Below are positions 23,732 through 37,300 of a stretch of 64,000 nt of DNA, piece by piece. Position numbers and translations under genes: made by a program. The notes under the pieces were generated by a model, which saw only the letters and a list, made by a program, of their open reading frames with translations, searched no databases and was not told the origin of the DNA. Within the stretch, counting starts at the first letter, position 1, and each line of letters starts with the position of its first letter. This stretch comes from Galaxea fascicularis (Eukaryota > Cnidaria > Anthozoa > Scleractinia > Euphylliidae): NCBI GenBank assembly GCA_948470475.1, contig OX419342.1, forward strand, positions 296,201 through 360,200, written 5' to 3'.

Positions 23732-24913
23732 GTAAGGCATCACTGCTGTCTGATATAACGTTAAAACCTTAGGAACAACATTTTTGTCATTTCTACTTTA
23801 AGTTTGTTGTTTACATTGAGCTGAGGGGTAAAACCAGCGTCCTAAATGAAAGTGTAGCAAAATCTCTCAGATCGATGTCCTAAATAATCCAAACTAACGA
23901 AAGGTACCGTTAAAGATATCAGCTTTAACCAGGATTATACGTATTTTCCACAAATCGATCATTACGAGGCCGACATTCTAGTTTCTTGATGTTGTTCAAC
24001 ATCTCATCATCATCATTATCATAATCATCCACTTTTGCCCCTTTGTAGTCCGGTGCTCTGAGTCAGTTTTCGACTGCGCAGAAAAACTCCGCTCAAAGCT
24101 CTTGGTTCAAAGCCGAAGCAAACATTGGTTCCAGTGATGTTTCCGTCTTAACTCTCCTCATTTGAACAACAGACGTGTCAACGCTTAAAAGGCCGTTAAA
24201 TCACTCCAACCCTTCCTGACGTTATCGGAAACTAATCCGCCATGCTGTGAAGACATTTTTCTGCTTTCTCGAGTTAATTTAGGGGATATTGTTTTCATAT
24301 TTTCTACTGTATCTGATGTCTGTGCTGTGACCCATGAAATTCATGCAAATATTTGTTTTACCCGGTCAAGAATGCCGAAGGTATGAGAAAAGCCAACAGT
24401 TGTATTTTCTATAAAAATAATACTTCCAGTATTTTGCTATGCAGTCAAAGCAAAGAAAAGGTATAAGACCTTGTTTTTCATTATTTTTGTCGTTTTTATT
24501 CGGCACAATATATATACAACATATCGGTTGTGGCAAACCTAAATGATAGTTGCGGGAAAAGATCGAGCGAGCAAGCGAGCGAGCGACCAGAACATGGCGA
24601 GCCGAGGGGTCTCTAGGCCTGATCCAGTCCTGCCGAGGCTCGACTTGCTACACGGGACTCTCTCCTCCGCAGAGGTCTCTTTGTGTCACAAGGGGACTGG
24701 GGAGAGGGAAAAAGAGCGCGAGGTGGACGATGGGATTACCTGGTAATGGCTGAACCAAGCGATGACATCGACGATTTTTAATGGTCGTTTAAAGATCTAA
24801 GTATAGAAGGAACTGTTCGTGGTTTACATGAGTGTCTGCCGGCAGAATTAAAAATAAATGTTTACATCTTTCATTGTCTTTAGTCAGTGCTTAGGTTTCG
24901 TGCCCCTGTTAAG

Positions 24914-24920
24914 TATAAAA
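24914..24920 (+). promoter_or_regulatory. Possible TATA box upstream of MMP-B
   Basis: TATAAAA about 690 bases before the MMP-B start codon. Without a known 5' UTR or leader intron the link is weak. Confidence 0.2.
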
Positions 24921-25601
24921 GGATTACTGAACCCTTTGCGGTCGAAGTCTGCCTCAGTAATCATTCAATGACACTCAGTTGCCGTTTCCTTGCCATGAAA
25001 ATCATCAAAAAGTGTCTTGCATCTCACAAGATCAACATTCATAACGGTGTTTCGATGCGTGATCCCAAAATGTTGATTTATTCCGTCTCTCTCGGCGAAA
25101 AACTTAACCAGGTCATGATTTTACAAAAAATTACGGCAAAAGCCTGCTTTTTGAAACGGTCAGGCAGAAACTTGTATTTTCTTGTATCGTACTGTATGTT
25201 CGGCCATTTTGTAAACGCACCCACCCTTGAGAGATCTATGCTAGCAGGGAAATTTTGCGTTGGACGTTTGCCTTAGAAGCGTATTATAGAGAGACAAGGG
25301 TCGAATGCTCGATTTCGTTTTCGATATTCCCATAAAAGATACAAAGGTCGCATGGTTTGTCTGGGCCCGGGTGGACACGGACAACACCACACCTCATTAT
25401 GGCACAATATATTTCATCAATTCCTGCTGTGAATGTTCCCGGCATCAGTCAACATTTTCACACAGTCCCGCAAATTGAATGCCTGTATGCACGTACACAA
25501 GTTCAAACTTCGAATCAAAGAAGATTCAAGACCATACAATCTACAAATCACGTTTATCTTCAGCTCAAAGGTAGTAATCGCTATTCTAAAGAGAAATCGA
25601 A

Positions 25602-28600
25602 ATGCTAAAAATGAGGGTGACGTCCTTGACGGTGAGCGTATTATTTATTGCGTTAGTGAACTGCGGGTTGAGCTCTCCAGTGAAAGAGGCAAGACAAATG
25701 GTAAGCCATCGATGAAACTAGATTATGGTTTCTTGGCTAAGCTTTACGGTTATCCAGTTCACTTACGGGGGTATAGCGAAGGCCAGTTTAAGTAGTCATT
25801 CTTCTCAGTTGCATCTCACCATTGATTTCATCACTGTCACGTTTCTTTTGCCCAATATATGAGCAACGGATATCACTAGAATTGCGGCTAATCCTTTGTG
25901 AAATGATCAAGAAAATAATACCACCTATGCCGTGGTTAAAGACACAAAGCAACAAAGCAACAATGCTGGAAATCTTAGCCCTAATCGTTCTCTTGGTAGC
26001 CTTTCTCATGTCGCAACAATCTTGGAGTTCAGATTTCTCATAGTTCACCTTAGACTGAAACATTTTCGCTCATTTCACTCTTATCTGTATTACTAAGCGA
26101 AACTAGAACAACCCATTTCCACCTTCTGTAATTTACGACACGAATGAATTTCCGGGGGGTACATCCTTATATAAGCTTTATACGTATGTTCTGCCCAAAA
26201 GGGTATGTTGGTCTGAAGACGGGTATAGATTTTGACCTTTACGATCTTAAATCGGGTTTTCAAAGGACCAAGAACAAAGTGTATAAACGTATTTGTCTTT
26301 TCAACTCCAACTTAAAAAATATAGAGAAAGAGAAATAACCAAATGAATATATTGTTCGAGCTGAATTTTACCAATTCTTGACTTTAGCGAAGCTTAATTA
26401 CGTTACAACAAAACTAGTGCGAAGATTTGTACCCGCAATGTCGGCGCAGAAACAGGTATGAATTTTAGAGGCCAGACCTGAAAATGAGTGTGGAAAATAG
26501 CATGTTTTGCTCCGAATTTCGGGTCAGGAATTGGAGAACCAGGCGGCTCACCCCTACCAAGAATTCGGAGGAGTACCCCCCGGAACGAAATTAAAATGCA
26601 GCAATAGCCGTCAGTTTACTCTTTTCCTTCTTTGAATGTACGACAATAAATAACGGCAATTTATAGATCTATGATTTGAGAGACAACTCCTCGTAGTGTG
26701 GCCTACATAGAGGCGCTAATAGTTTGCTGTTAGTTTGCGAGAAAGAGATTTGCCCCCAAGACGATTCGCGCTCCCGGGAAGGCAAGCAGATTTGGAGCCG
26801 TAGCTTTTGACCGGACGCCTCGTGCACGAACTCCAAATTCGGCAGCAACCATTTCCGAATGACCAAATTGTGAGACTGTTTGCTGATTACTCGTGGCAGA
26901 TCCGAAAGCGGGAACGAATTCAGCTTGGGGTCTGTACGGACCTGTGACGTACAGATTTTTTTCAGGGAGATCATTAAGATCTAACAAAAAAAAGTGCGTA
27001 TGGGGTTATGAATTATATGAACTATTTCATATAAACTCTAAACACTACACCAAATGTGTTGAATCTTTCAACCAACCTATCGTTACCCCTCAACTGAGAT
27101 TCTTCCGTGGTCATATGTCTTCGTAATGTTTCGATATGTTTCCATTGCTTCTCCATTGCAGGCCTCATTTCTATGGAAATTTGGTTACATTGACGAGGAT
27201 GACATCGACAACAACAGAGGCGCATACGACCCCAACTCACCCGCGTTTCAAGCTTCCATTAGACGCCTTCAGTGGTTTGGTAACATTAACGTCACAGGAA
27301 GAATAGATGCAGCCACCATTAGCCTGATTAACACTGAGAGGTGCGGTGTCAAAGATCCAGTGAATAGCACTGCCGTGGGCAGGTTCACATTACAGGGCAC
27401 CACTTGGAAAAAACGAGTAAGATAACTGACTTGCTGTCATTAAAAAGTGGAGTACAGCTCATACTTGTGATTTCTCTCACTTTAAACGTTACAAGTCCTT
27501 CACAATTTCAAAAACAAGTTAGCAGTTTTTAGTTGTGTCCAAAAATCGTCATTGCTAGGATTAAGAACCCATTCGATCCCCTTCTCGAGAAAAAAAATAT
27601 TACATTAATACGAGCTTTATTGTGTATTGAACCCTGTTTTACTTTGGGAACAGGATAACCTCGTTTTTATAACTTGATTACCGAACGAACCTCAATAACT
27701 TAAGCAAACACATAGGCTAATTAAACGAGATTCTCCTGTTTTCAAACTTGCTCGTTCTATTTATGTTAAATGTTCAGTTTCTTCGATGAGAGAAAAAATT
27801 GCAAAAAGAGGGATACTTGATATGAGCTCATGAAATATGAGTACGTGTAAAGTAACTGTGGTGCACTCTCGTGTTGTAGGACTTAACTTACAGAATCCTC
27901 AAGTTCAGAAAAGACAGGAATTTGCCGGAGGAAGTTCAGCGAAGAATCTTTCGCAAAGCGTTCGATCTGTGGCAGTCCGCTTCAGGGCTTAGAATCAGAG
28001 AGAAGTATTGGGGTAATGCCGACATCCTTATCAGTTTTGTCAGTGGACGACACGAAGATTCTTACCCTTTCGATGGAAAAGGTGGAACCTTGGCGCATGC
28101 GTTTTACCCTCTAAGCAATAAAGGTAAGAATCTCACTCGTTCCAGGCACTGCGCGAGACCGTTTGAAGTCATATAGAGACGGCAGCCGTCTTTCCGCTAA
28201 AAAGATCATCGCGGCCGCAGGGTCATAAAACAATACATAATAAAAGAAGGAAACGGCAAGGAACATACGTATATATTTCAAACTTAATATTTCGAAAAGC
28301 CCGTGAAACTTTGTTCATCGAATTTCTACAGATTATGACCCTAAGGTAAAAAGACTTATATGGGTATATGGGTTTGATTCCTCTGTTAGGCCAGGAGAAA
28401 TATTACTGAAAGCTCCAAAAGGGAAGCGTAACACTTGCCTTACAGTTTGTCATTAATCTGGTACCCAGATCTCCCACGGCCAAGGAAAAGGGAGATCTGA
28501 TCAAGTTCGAATTTCGAGCATACCCAGTAGCAGTGAAGCCCGATTTTCGGGTCTTACTAAAACTGCGCAGGTTCGCCTTTAACCCTTCAACTCCTTTGTG

Positions 28601-31527
28601 TTTTGCGTGTATTTAAGAAAACATTTTCTCAAATCAAAGGTTTCGGTTGCCCATCAAAGAATGGCAATAAAAAATCTTGAAGGCAAAAATTGATAAAATT
28701 TTACGTGCGTTCACCGAAACCGTTTGGGTATATTTCAACGATGATTTGCAAATTAGTCAACACAACTTCGCTTTCTAAAGGCAACTATGTATCACTGAAG
28801 AGAAAAAAGTCAACAAACTGTTTTTCCAGCCAAAAATTTTATTGGAATAATCAATAATTTTGTTGTTTGGAGCGAAAAATTTTCGATTTGCCTGCGAGCG
28901 TGGACACAAACATACTAGCTCCACACATGCTTCGGATCTGTTGAAAGCGCGATCATTGACTCGCAAACAGCGCGACTCTCTAAGCCAAAAAACAACCGTT
29001 ACACCATTTCAGCTCAAATAGTCAGTCACACAAGTCTCAAAAAGAAAGTCGAAATTCAAAAACACTATTTACCGTCCTGTAACATCTTTCCTGGTCTCGT
29101 AAAATCCATTTTAAGTCCGCGATTCGTCTTCAATCTCTGAACCGACTTCAGGTTGTGTTTTTGGAAATCAAAGTAGTTCAAACGCGAAATGACCTTTCGT
29201 CAGTTCTCGACCTCCATGTCTTCATTTCTTTAGCGCCGATTTACCTTAAGGATTATATCTTTCCATTCTGATCTCACAGAGCTTTATCCCAATTCTAAGT
29301 GAGGAAAAAACAAGTCTTGGAAATTTAGGCCTCATGCGCGTTTGACGCCTTTTTCGTCTTTTCCACAATTTCATGCAGCCACAACGCGAAAATTAGAACC
29401 ATTAAAAGAGCCAATCATAGCTTACGTTTTATCACGGCACGACGTTTAGCAGGAGCCAATAAAAAATGACCTTGTATCAACCTTTACCAGGTCTCACTTT
29501 TCAGCCGTAAGACAGAGTGACATCTGGGTACGAGATTAGTTTGTAATGTAACCTCGTCGAAACAAATAGCCCTGGAGATTAACGGTTTAACAACTGGACG
29601 AGAGTGTAAGGCTATAGAACTACTCCTAAGATAAGAAAAGATAAAATAAGATAATCGATAGCTGAGTAAAATGCCGTATTTTATCATAAAGTTCTTCATC
29701 AGACCATATTTCCTTCTCAATCCTTGACAGGCCTTTCCGGTGACGCTCATTTTGATAATGATGAGGAATTCACCACAGGGACACCAAATGGTATCAATTT
29801 GGACTGGGTAGCAATTCACGAGTTTGGACACAGCTTGGGACTGGAACATTCCAACGTGCACGAATCCATCATGTACCCATGGTACAAGGGATACCACCGA
29901 GACATTAAACTTACCAAAGACGATATCCTGGGAATTCAGGCGTTGTACCCAAGTAAGTATGTCGTGCGAACACCAAACCATTTTCACACTTAAAAGTGTT
30001 CTCCAGGACCGACAACCTGACACAAAAAGGTGTGCCCATCTATTTTTGTGACATCCATGGTTTTCCTCCTGTCCAACCTTCACTATACAAACAATATTGA
30101 TTTTCAGTTTTCCATTAGAGTATTAGCTTAAGGTAGCAACGAGAAATTAGTCGCCATAGCATTTCCATAACTAACAAGGCTCTAATCATTTCAGAACCAA
30201 CTGACCGGCTGACCTCACCAGAGGTCAGGACAACACCCAAAAGTACTACGACTAGACGCCCGCGGGTCACCCCTCGTAGCACCAGACGCCCCCGTGTCAC
30301 ACCTAGGCGGCCGCTGCCGTCTCTTTGCGGCAGTTCTGTTCGTTATGACACAGTGTTCATGGGTCCTACCGGGTGGACGTATTTCTTTGTAGGAGACAAG
30401 TATTGGCAACTAGACAGGAAACTCCGCAGGTACGGTCCACGGATGATCAATGGGTACTGGAGTGAACTCAAGACTCCGGTTGATGCCGCATATCTCAACC
30501 GTCGCAGAAATGTCGTGTTCTTCAAAGGATCAGAGTAAGATATTTGTGCGTAGCGCAATTTTCAATAAACGACAATTGTTAACTCAATACCAAACTTCTG
30601 TATTCACTTGATCAAACTCCAGGGGGTGGAATTGACCCCCAGACGGAGAGAAAAGACGACCTAGGAACCCATCAATTGATATTCCCCGCGTGTACTTGAG
30701 TGACCCAACTTTATCAGTACGTCCTTTACGTGACCGATTCATCCGACAAATTTGAGACGTTTCGTCGTCGTCCCCATTGAAAGTCTTTGTCCTCGGTTCG
30801 TCCCTTTTCAGCGGTCTATCTCTGCTTCTAAACCTGCAAACCATAACTCACGAACTGATAGTCTGAACCAAACTGGTACTGTCGTGTGCGACCATTCCTT
30901 CCAGCCGTGCACACGTAATAGTTAGTGCGAAGTTGCTTCCGCTTTTTAATTCTTACATTTCGCTGTTTCCACTGTCGAATTTGTGACGGTGGATTTGAGG
31001 CGCTGCACTAAAGCTCTGGCATTAAATTCAGTCGATCAATGATCGCAAGTGTAACAACTGACACTCGCCAATCTCTTATTTGTTTTATGATTTTCAGATT
31101 CTGGGAATATAGCAGCACAGGAAAATTAATCAAATCAGGGAACATTAGTAGTTACGGACTTCCACTTACACTCGCCAACATGGACGCCGTTTTCACTTGG
31201 GAAGGAAACAACAAGACTTACTTCTTCAAAGGAAGCAAGTATTGGAAATATGACGATGAAACACGCCGACTTCAGAGGTATTATTATGTCAGGTATAGAA
31301 GATATTCATACCCAAGGGATATCAGAGCTGTGTGGAGATTCTACGAAAATGTCAAGGCAGCGGTCAAATGGAGCAATGGCAGAAATTATGTGTTTTGGGA
31401 TAAGCAGTATCTGAAGCTACAGAAAGGAAGCGTGAGGAGAGAGGTCGGCTATCCCCAGATCATCTCGGACAGGTGGATGAGGTGTAATGTCAAGGGGAGG
31501 GATTTGGGCCCTGTTCATGAGCCGTAA
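25602..31527 (+). CDS. MMP-B: secreted matrix metalloproteinase, six exons
   Basis: M10A zinc endopeptidase. Exons: 25602-25700, 27162-27416, 27880-28123, 29731-29952, 30195-30534, 31098-31527. They join to 1590 bases (529 residues) with phases 0,0,1,1,2. Exon 1 is a signal peptide (starts [19 protein letters not shown]; an ATG at 25611 would also serve). Exon 2 is the propeptide with the cysteine-switch RCGVKD. Exon 3 carries [11 protein letters not shown] and LAHAFYP, so the structural-zinc histidines are intact. Exon 4 has [11 protein letters not shown] and the Met-turn SIMYP. Exon 5 opens with an unusually Arg/Thr/Pro-rich hinge containing a doubled TRRPRVTPR motif, then hemopexin blades. 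Exon 6 completes the propeller and ends shortly after WMRC. There is no furin motif and no C-terminal hydrophobic tail, so it should be soluble. It is closest in layout to MMP-A. A second possible first exon lies at 23636. Confidence 0.9.
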
Positions 31528-31612
31528 TAATTAATTTTTTGAGAAATGTCGCGTTTTTAGTAACCTAAAGAAAGACGAACAAATTAAGGCGATCGATTTT
31601 TCATTAATTAGC

Positions 31613-31618
31613 AATAAA
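31613..31618 (+). promoter_or_regulatory. Candidate poly(A) signal of MMP-B
   Basis: AATAAA about 85 bases after the MMP-B stop codon, the first canonical hexamer downstream. Confidence 0.45.
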
Positions 31619-32165
31619 TAGCTTTGCGCTTGTGTTTAAAATTTGTGCACATTTCTCTGCCATCTTCAGAGTTTCATGGAGGAGGTGATTACACAATTGT
31701 GAAATTTTCATATTTTCTTAATTTTCAGGTTTTTTTTCTTTGCTTGGTGACAAATGATGTTGATTTATATTTTGAAATGCCATTTTCGGTTCTATCATGA
31801 TTACTAATCAGTTGGCTAACCTCCACCGTCCTTCTCCGAAGAGTGTGACTATTACCTGTGAATTTTTTATTTCCTCTTTTCATTTGTCTTGTTTTGTTGT
31901 GCCTCGTTTTGGGATTTCATTAGTTTCTCATCCCTAGCATCTAAAATCTTTCCCTAATTCCAGACAATTTTTCTTGACTTCAAGAATGTTTGGAGGCAGT
32001 TGCATTAAGATTTGAAGATCTTGTTCTACAAAGATCCGCAGTAATTGGCGGAGTCCCTGCCTGTATTGTATCATTTGTACTTTATTTTGCGTGCGTGCGT
32101 GTGTGTGTGTGTGTTGATTTAATATTAAGTTGGCGAAGCTAATAAAATAAACAAAATAAAATATT

Positions 32166-32790
32166 ATATCTTTCAGTTAGTACACGCGCTGTGATTGGTA
32201 CAGTGAAGTACGGCCCGCTAAATTTGAAAGTTTCCTTTCCCACGCGCCTGATTAACCTCAGAGATATAACCTCGTTTTCTCGGTCTGCACTGTAAGTCAC
32301 GGATCCTCGTGTTTTCCCGTCCATTTAAGGCCCGCGCGCTTCGCGCTTGGGCCAAAGTGAACGGGGAAAAAACTCGGTCCGTAACTTACTGTACCGACTT
32401 CGAACTCGGTTAGTAAGAGGTTCGTCTTTTCTACTATTTCTTACCAAATTTATTCCCTCCAAAAACGCATTTTCAGTTTAGGACGCTTTAATTTTTACTT
32501 TTAGCGTCATACACGCCTCTTACTAACCGAGTTCGAGGTCTGTACTGTAAGTTACGGACCGAGTTTTTTCCCGTTCATTTATGACCCAAGCGCGAAGCGC
32601 GCGGGCGATAAAAGAACGGGAAAAAACTCGGTCCGTAACTTACAGTACGGACTGAGAAAACGAGGTAAGGTATTTATTATATCTCTGAGGTTAATCGGGC
32701 GCGCGTGAAAGGAAACTTTAGCGGGCCGCACAGTGCAGTACGGCATACTAAATTGACCAATCACAGCGCGCGTACTAACTGAGAGATATA
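32166..32790. mobile_element. Large nested foldback element, about 625 bp
   Basis: The two ends are long imperfect inverted repeats. The left starts TATATCTTTCAGTTAGTAC and the right ends GTACTAACTGAGAGATATA. Arms of about 240-270 bases meet at a spacer of roughly 85 bases (about 32425-32510). Each arm contains a smaller hairpin around GCGCTTCGCGC flanked by ACTCGGTCCGTAACTTAC and its complement. No coding frame. It sits just downstream of MMP-B. Confidence 0.85.
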
Positions 32791-33136
32791 GGTTGTTTAC
32801 CATTTACCCAAAAAATCCGGAAATTTCAGATGGAATGTAAATGGAGACTATTTTTTCTTCCCGAACGGAAATTTCCACGGGAAAACGGGATTTCTTGAAA
32901 GGTAGTCCAAAATTTCCAACCGGGATTTCCGAACGGAAAATGTGTGTTCACCAGTTTCAAGCCCTACTCCAATTTTGATGGGTGTCACCAGGAGCCCCTG
33001 GTGTCACGTGTTATTTAGTAGGGGTTGTGCAAATGGTACACGCCAATCCTGAACGGAATTTTTCATTGGGGATTTTTGCTTACCATTTGTACAAACCGTC
33101 GACCAACCGGTTTTCCCATGTAAATGGTAAACAACC
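32791..33136. mobile_element. MITE with perfect 17-bp terminal inverted repeats
   Basis: Begins GGTTGTTTACCATTTAC and ends with its exact complement at 33120-33136, 346 bp in all. ATA flanks both sides and may be the target duplication. It abuts the foldback element at 32790 with no gap, as if one inserted at the edge of the other. Confidence 0.85.
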
Positions 33137-34334
33137 ATAATAAATCATAGTAGTACCGAGACTGTAAAGGTAGTGTACTATTTTCATTCATTAGAAAACC
33201 GAGAAAATGTTTGGATAATCGAGGATATGATTATTTTGTAGAGATGGCCTCTGGCTACTTCAGTTTACAAAGTAATTCATCGGTTGCTTGATTAATTGAA
33301 TAATTGACTAATTAATTTAACTGATTGATTGTTGCCATTGGAAAATTCGTTTTAAATGCTTCTGAGGTAATTGCAATTCACCAAGTGGGATCATTGCGGA
33401 TTTAAAACAACGTAGGAATCTTTTCAAAATTAGTTTTTATTCCAGAGTTACATCTCTAGTTGGTCTTGAAGTGCTTTCTTTAAAAAATGCAAAGTTATGC
33501 AACTTTGCTGATCCAATTTTTTACAGGCTGTTTTAAGTTGGCTGCCGTTCTTTAGCAAGAAAACATACATCGCCACTTTTGTCCACAGACCTAGCGGAAC
33601 AATTTTCCAAAGGGAAAACTTAGCTGCGAGCTTGCAGCAAAAATTAGTGAATAATTACGCAAACAGGGAATCCAGTGGGAGTAGTTCTTGTCAAGCTTTT
33701 TGTTTAGAGAACAACCGAAGAGTAAACTGCCTAGCTCACACCCCCACAACGCCCTCACCACCGTGCATCTAAGCTCAAAAACCGCAAACATGTCCCTTGA
33801 GGTGCTTATAAGAAATCAGTATCATAAAAGTACATAGCCTCTGGAGGTTAGCCGAACTGATTTAATTGTTTTATATTTAGGTACTAAAAATAGCTAATTT
33901 TCGGAGTACACAGGAAGTCATAAGAAACGTCATCGGACAAAGGTATTCGAGATCCAGAGGGAATCACCCGTACTGGGCTCAATGCTAATCAAAAGCTACA
34001 TGTTCCTTCCTTTTGACTTTAAAATTAGGTCAAGGCCTGTTAATTAATCGACTTCCAACTTTCAATGTTACTTTCGAAAGAGCAGGAAACGAGAATTAAA
34101 AATTTGCATACAGAATTTCAATTTGTAAGAAACTGAAAATCAAATTGGAAAACAATTTCTGAATTTTTTTCCGATTTCTGATTTTCGGGTATCGTTTTCA
34201 GTTCAGATGCAGTCATGCTTTGCATGACACTTCCGCGGGGACAAAAATGACGTGGTCCAACCAAAAGTTATGTATAGCTAGACTGTGCACAAAAGTTAGT
34301 GTCAAAGGCGATCTTTTCAATTGAAATTTTCATC
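33137..34334. other. Intergenic sequence upstream of the VWA5A-like gene
   Basis: AT-rich, no gene recognised and no convincing TATA box near the start codon at 34335. It would hold the promoter and 5' UTR of the next gene. Confidence 0.5.
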
Positions 34335-37300
34335 ATGGTTGGAAGGTTCGGACTTGTGCAGAAACAGAATGGTTCGCAAATCCCTTTGGAGAGCATCAAC
34401 ATTCGTGTCGATGTGCAGGGATTCACGGCACATGTTGTCGCTTCCATGAAATACACCAATAAGGAAGAAAACCCCATTGAAGCCATTTATATTTTTCCGC
34501 TCGATGAACAAGCAGCTGTGTGCGGATTCCAAGCGACAATCGATGGCCGAACCATTGTGGCTGAAGTGCAAGAGAAGCAAGAAGCTCGAGACACTTACGA
34601 TGATGCTATAAGCAGCGGTCAGAGCGCGTTTCTGCTGGAAGAGAGCGATGAAAGCTCGGACATCTTTCAGATAAACGTCGGGAATCTACCTCCGAAGACA
34701 GATGCTCTTGTCGAGGTACGCTTTGTGACAGAACTTTCTGTAGAAGCCGAGGGACGAGTTGTGTTTGTGTTGCCTACGGTTCTGAATCCCAGATATTCCC
34801 CGGCCAACAGCGCAGCGAGTCTCAGCACTCAAATTCCCCGAGCTGCTTCCGTTGATTCGCCTTACTCCTTCGAGTTTGAAATGAAAGTGAGAGCTCTCTC
34901 GGCGATCAGCGAAATTACTTCCCCGTCCAACGCACTCAGAGTTGAAGTTGACAAAACCGATGAGAGTCGAGCCAAAGTGTTGCTGGCCAAAGCTCACGAT
35001 TTCGATAACGATGTTGTGGTTCAAATTTTAACGCAAGAACCATTTAAACCACTATCGATCGTGGAAAACGGAATCAAACTGAAGGACAGAGAAGACAAAG
35101 AGGGTTTTATGGGAAACCCTGTGGTCATGCTGAATTTCTTCCCTGAATTTAAAAATCCCGAGGCGTCGGATGAAGGTGAGTTTGTCTTTGTGGTCGATCG
35201 CAGTGGAAGCATGAGCGGTAGCCGGAACAACAGTGCCAAAGAGACGCTGCTTTTGTTTCTAAAGAGCTTGCCAGACGGTTGTTACTTTAATGTTGTGGGG
35301 TTCGGAAGCAGGTACACGACCCTGTTCAACAAGAGTCAGCTCTACAACGATGAAAACTTAAAGGCAGCCACTGCTTTGGCCCAATCCATGCAAGCTGATC
35401 TCGGAGGCACAGAGATCCTGGAACCGTTGAAGTGGGTGTTCTCCCAGTCTTCCCTGAAAGGTCACCCAAGACAGCTGTTCCTTTTAACTGACGGCGAAGT
35501 TGGAAACACGGACAAAGTTATTAATCTGGTTCAAAAACATTCCAACACCACGAGGTGAGAAACTCGTTTCTTTTTTCAAGGGATAGAAGGGGCTGGGGGT
35601 GTAACTGGGGGATAGACGTTGGTGGTTAAGGTTCCCCTTAGAATAATGTGAATATATTAAATGTTTGTATTTTATATAAAGCTGAGTTTTCCAAGACCTC
35701 TAGAGGCAAAATCTACACTAAAGTCTACACTATGGCGGATAGCTCTTGGGCCGGCACGAAAACCATATTGGATAGGGCTTTTGTTCACACATAAACCGCT
35801 GATTTCGGGGTGATTTCTTTAAAGGAGCGAAGCTGTGCCGCGTCGATCTTGAAAGTGAATCGTCACGACTTGTTCCAGTTCTCGGCCATTTCTGTTCATA
35901 CCAGGCCGTAGTATTTTTCATGTCAACATGATAAGTTAACTGGTATAGTGTAAACACAGCCCCAGAGTTAACAGTTCACATAAGCAAAGTTACATTAGAA
36001 ATCAGAAATGTACCAGTACTTTAGATATCAACTGACTGTGCCAAGTTTTTTACTCTTCTTTATTACACAAAAAATAAGCATTTTTAAAGTGTTTTTAAAG
36101 CATTTCTATAAACTTCACACATTTTAAGGAGTTCAGTTTTGAAATGAGACTCCACATGTAAGCATCAGGTTCACCAAAGTAGTTATTTACAATTTTAAAG
36201 AAGTGAAGGTTATTGACTTAGACCCATCCACACCCATCCCCTCTGGACATTTCCATTCAGTCTTGTTTGTATAGTTGTATACATTTCCTGGAACCAGACC
36301 TGTTTTTACTTATGAATGTAAATTTTTGGCAAGCTTTGTCTTACCACATTTTTTTTCTATTTTTTTCCAGGTGTTTTACTTTTGGTATTGGTTCAGGGGT
36401 ATCTACGGCACTGATCAAGGGTGTGGCTAGAGCAGGAAAAGGTACTGCTGAGTTTGTTGTCAGTCCGGAGGACCGCCTGGAAACAAAGGTATGAAAATGT
36501 GGCCAAATTATGCCACATATATGTACTGTTTGTCTACATTTTTTTTATTCTAGTTGTCTGAAAAGCTGATATCTAAACTAAGTCCTTTGACAACAAAGTC
36601 ACCTTTTAATTTCCACTCTTGGGGTGAGCCAATCTACTCAGGGATTTGTTCACCCATAGGCATTTAGGAGCTTGAAAAGAACTGAAAAGAATTTCATCTT
36701 TTGTCCATTACAGCTGTATGTACACACTCACATCTTGCACTCTTGAAAAGGAACCAGAAGCTACATAAGTTACCCAGTTTTTTAAGTAATTAGTTTGTTC
36801 TATAAAATATCCAAATCCCCTTGTATGGAGTTCTTTTAGTTTGACTCTCTACCTGTTAAAAACTGTGGTTTAGCCTCTCACACTGCTACATGTACTTTTC
36901 ACCTGCCTGTTATGGGAATTTTCAGTGACCTACCTTGGGGTTCGCATGCGGATAATTTTCTGAAATTATGACTACCTGACCAGGGACCCCGCAGCATTTT
37001 TGCAATTGGGGGGGCTAAATAAAATGCCGAAGGCGCAAGTGTCCTAGGGGGGTCCGGGGGCATGCTCACCCGGAAAATTTTTTAAATAAATGCTTCTAGA
37101 ATGGCTAAAAATACATCCCAATATAGCAGACACAGTGAATTCTTTTATTATTTATCAGGCTAATAAACACCAAATTTGAACTAATCTATGAAAGCACTAA
37201 AACAGTAATTTTTCAATTGAAAAAAATTTTTGTCCAAAATTATTGGGGGGGCTGAAGCCCCCCCCCCCGGCTCTGCGGTCCCTGTACCTGACACAAGAAT

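Noticed and set aside
24543..24753. Two overlapping plus-strand frames rich in Arg, Glu and Ser
   Set aside because: They arise from a GAGC-rich low-complexity patch and overlap each other in different frames; no splice or homology support.
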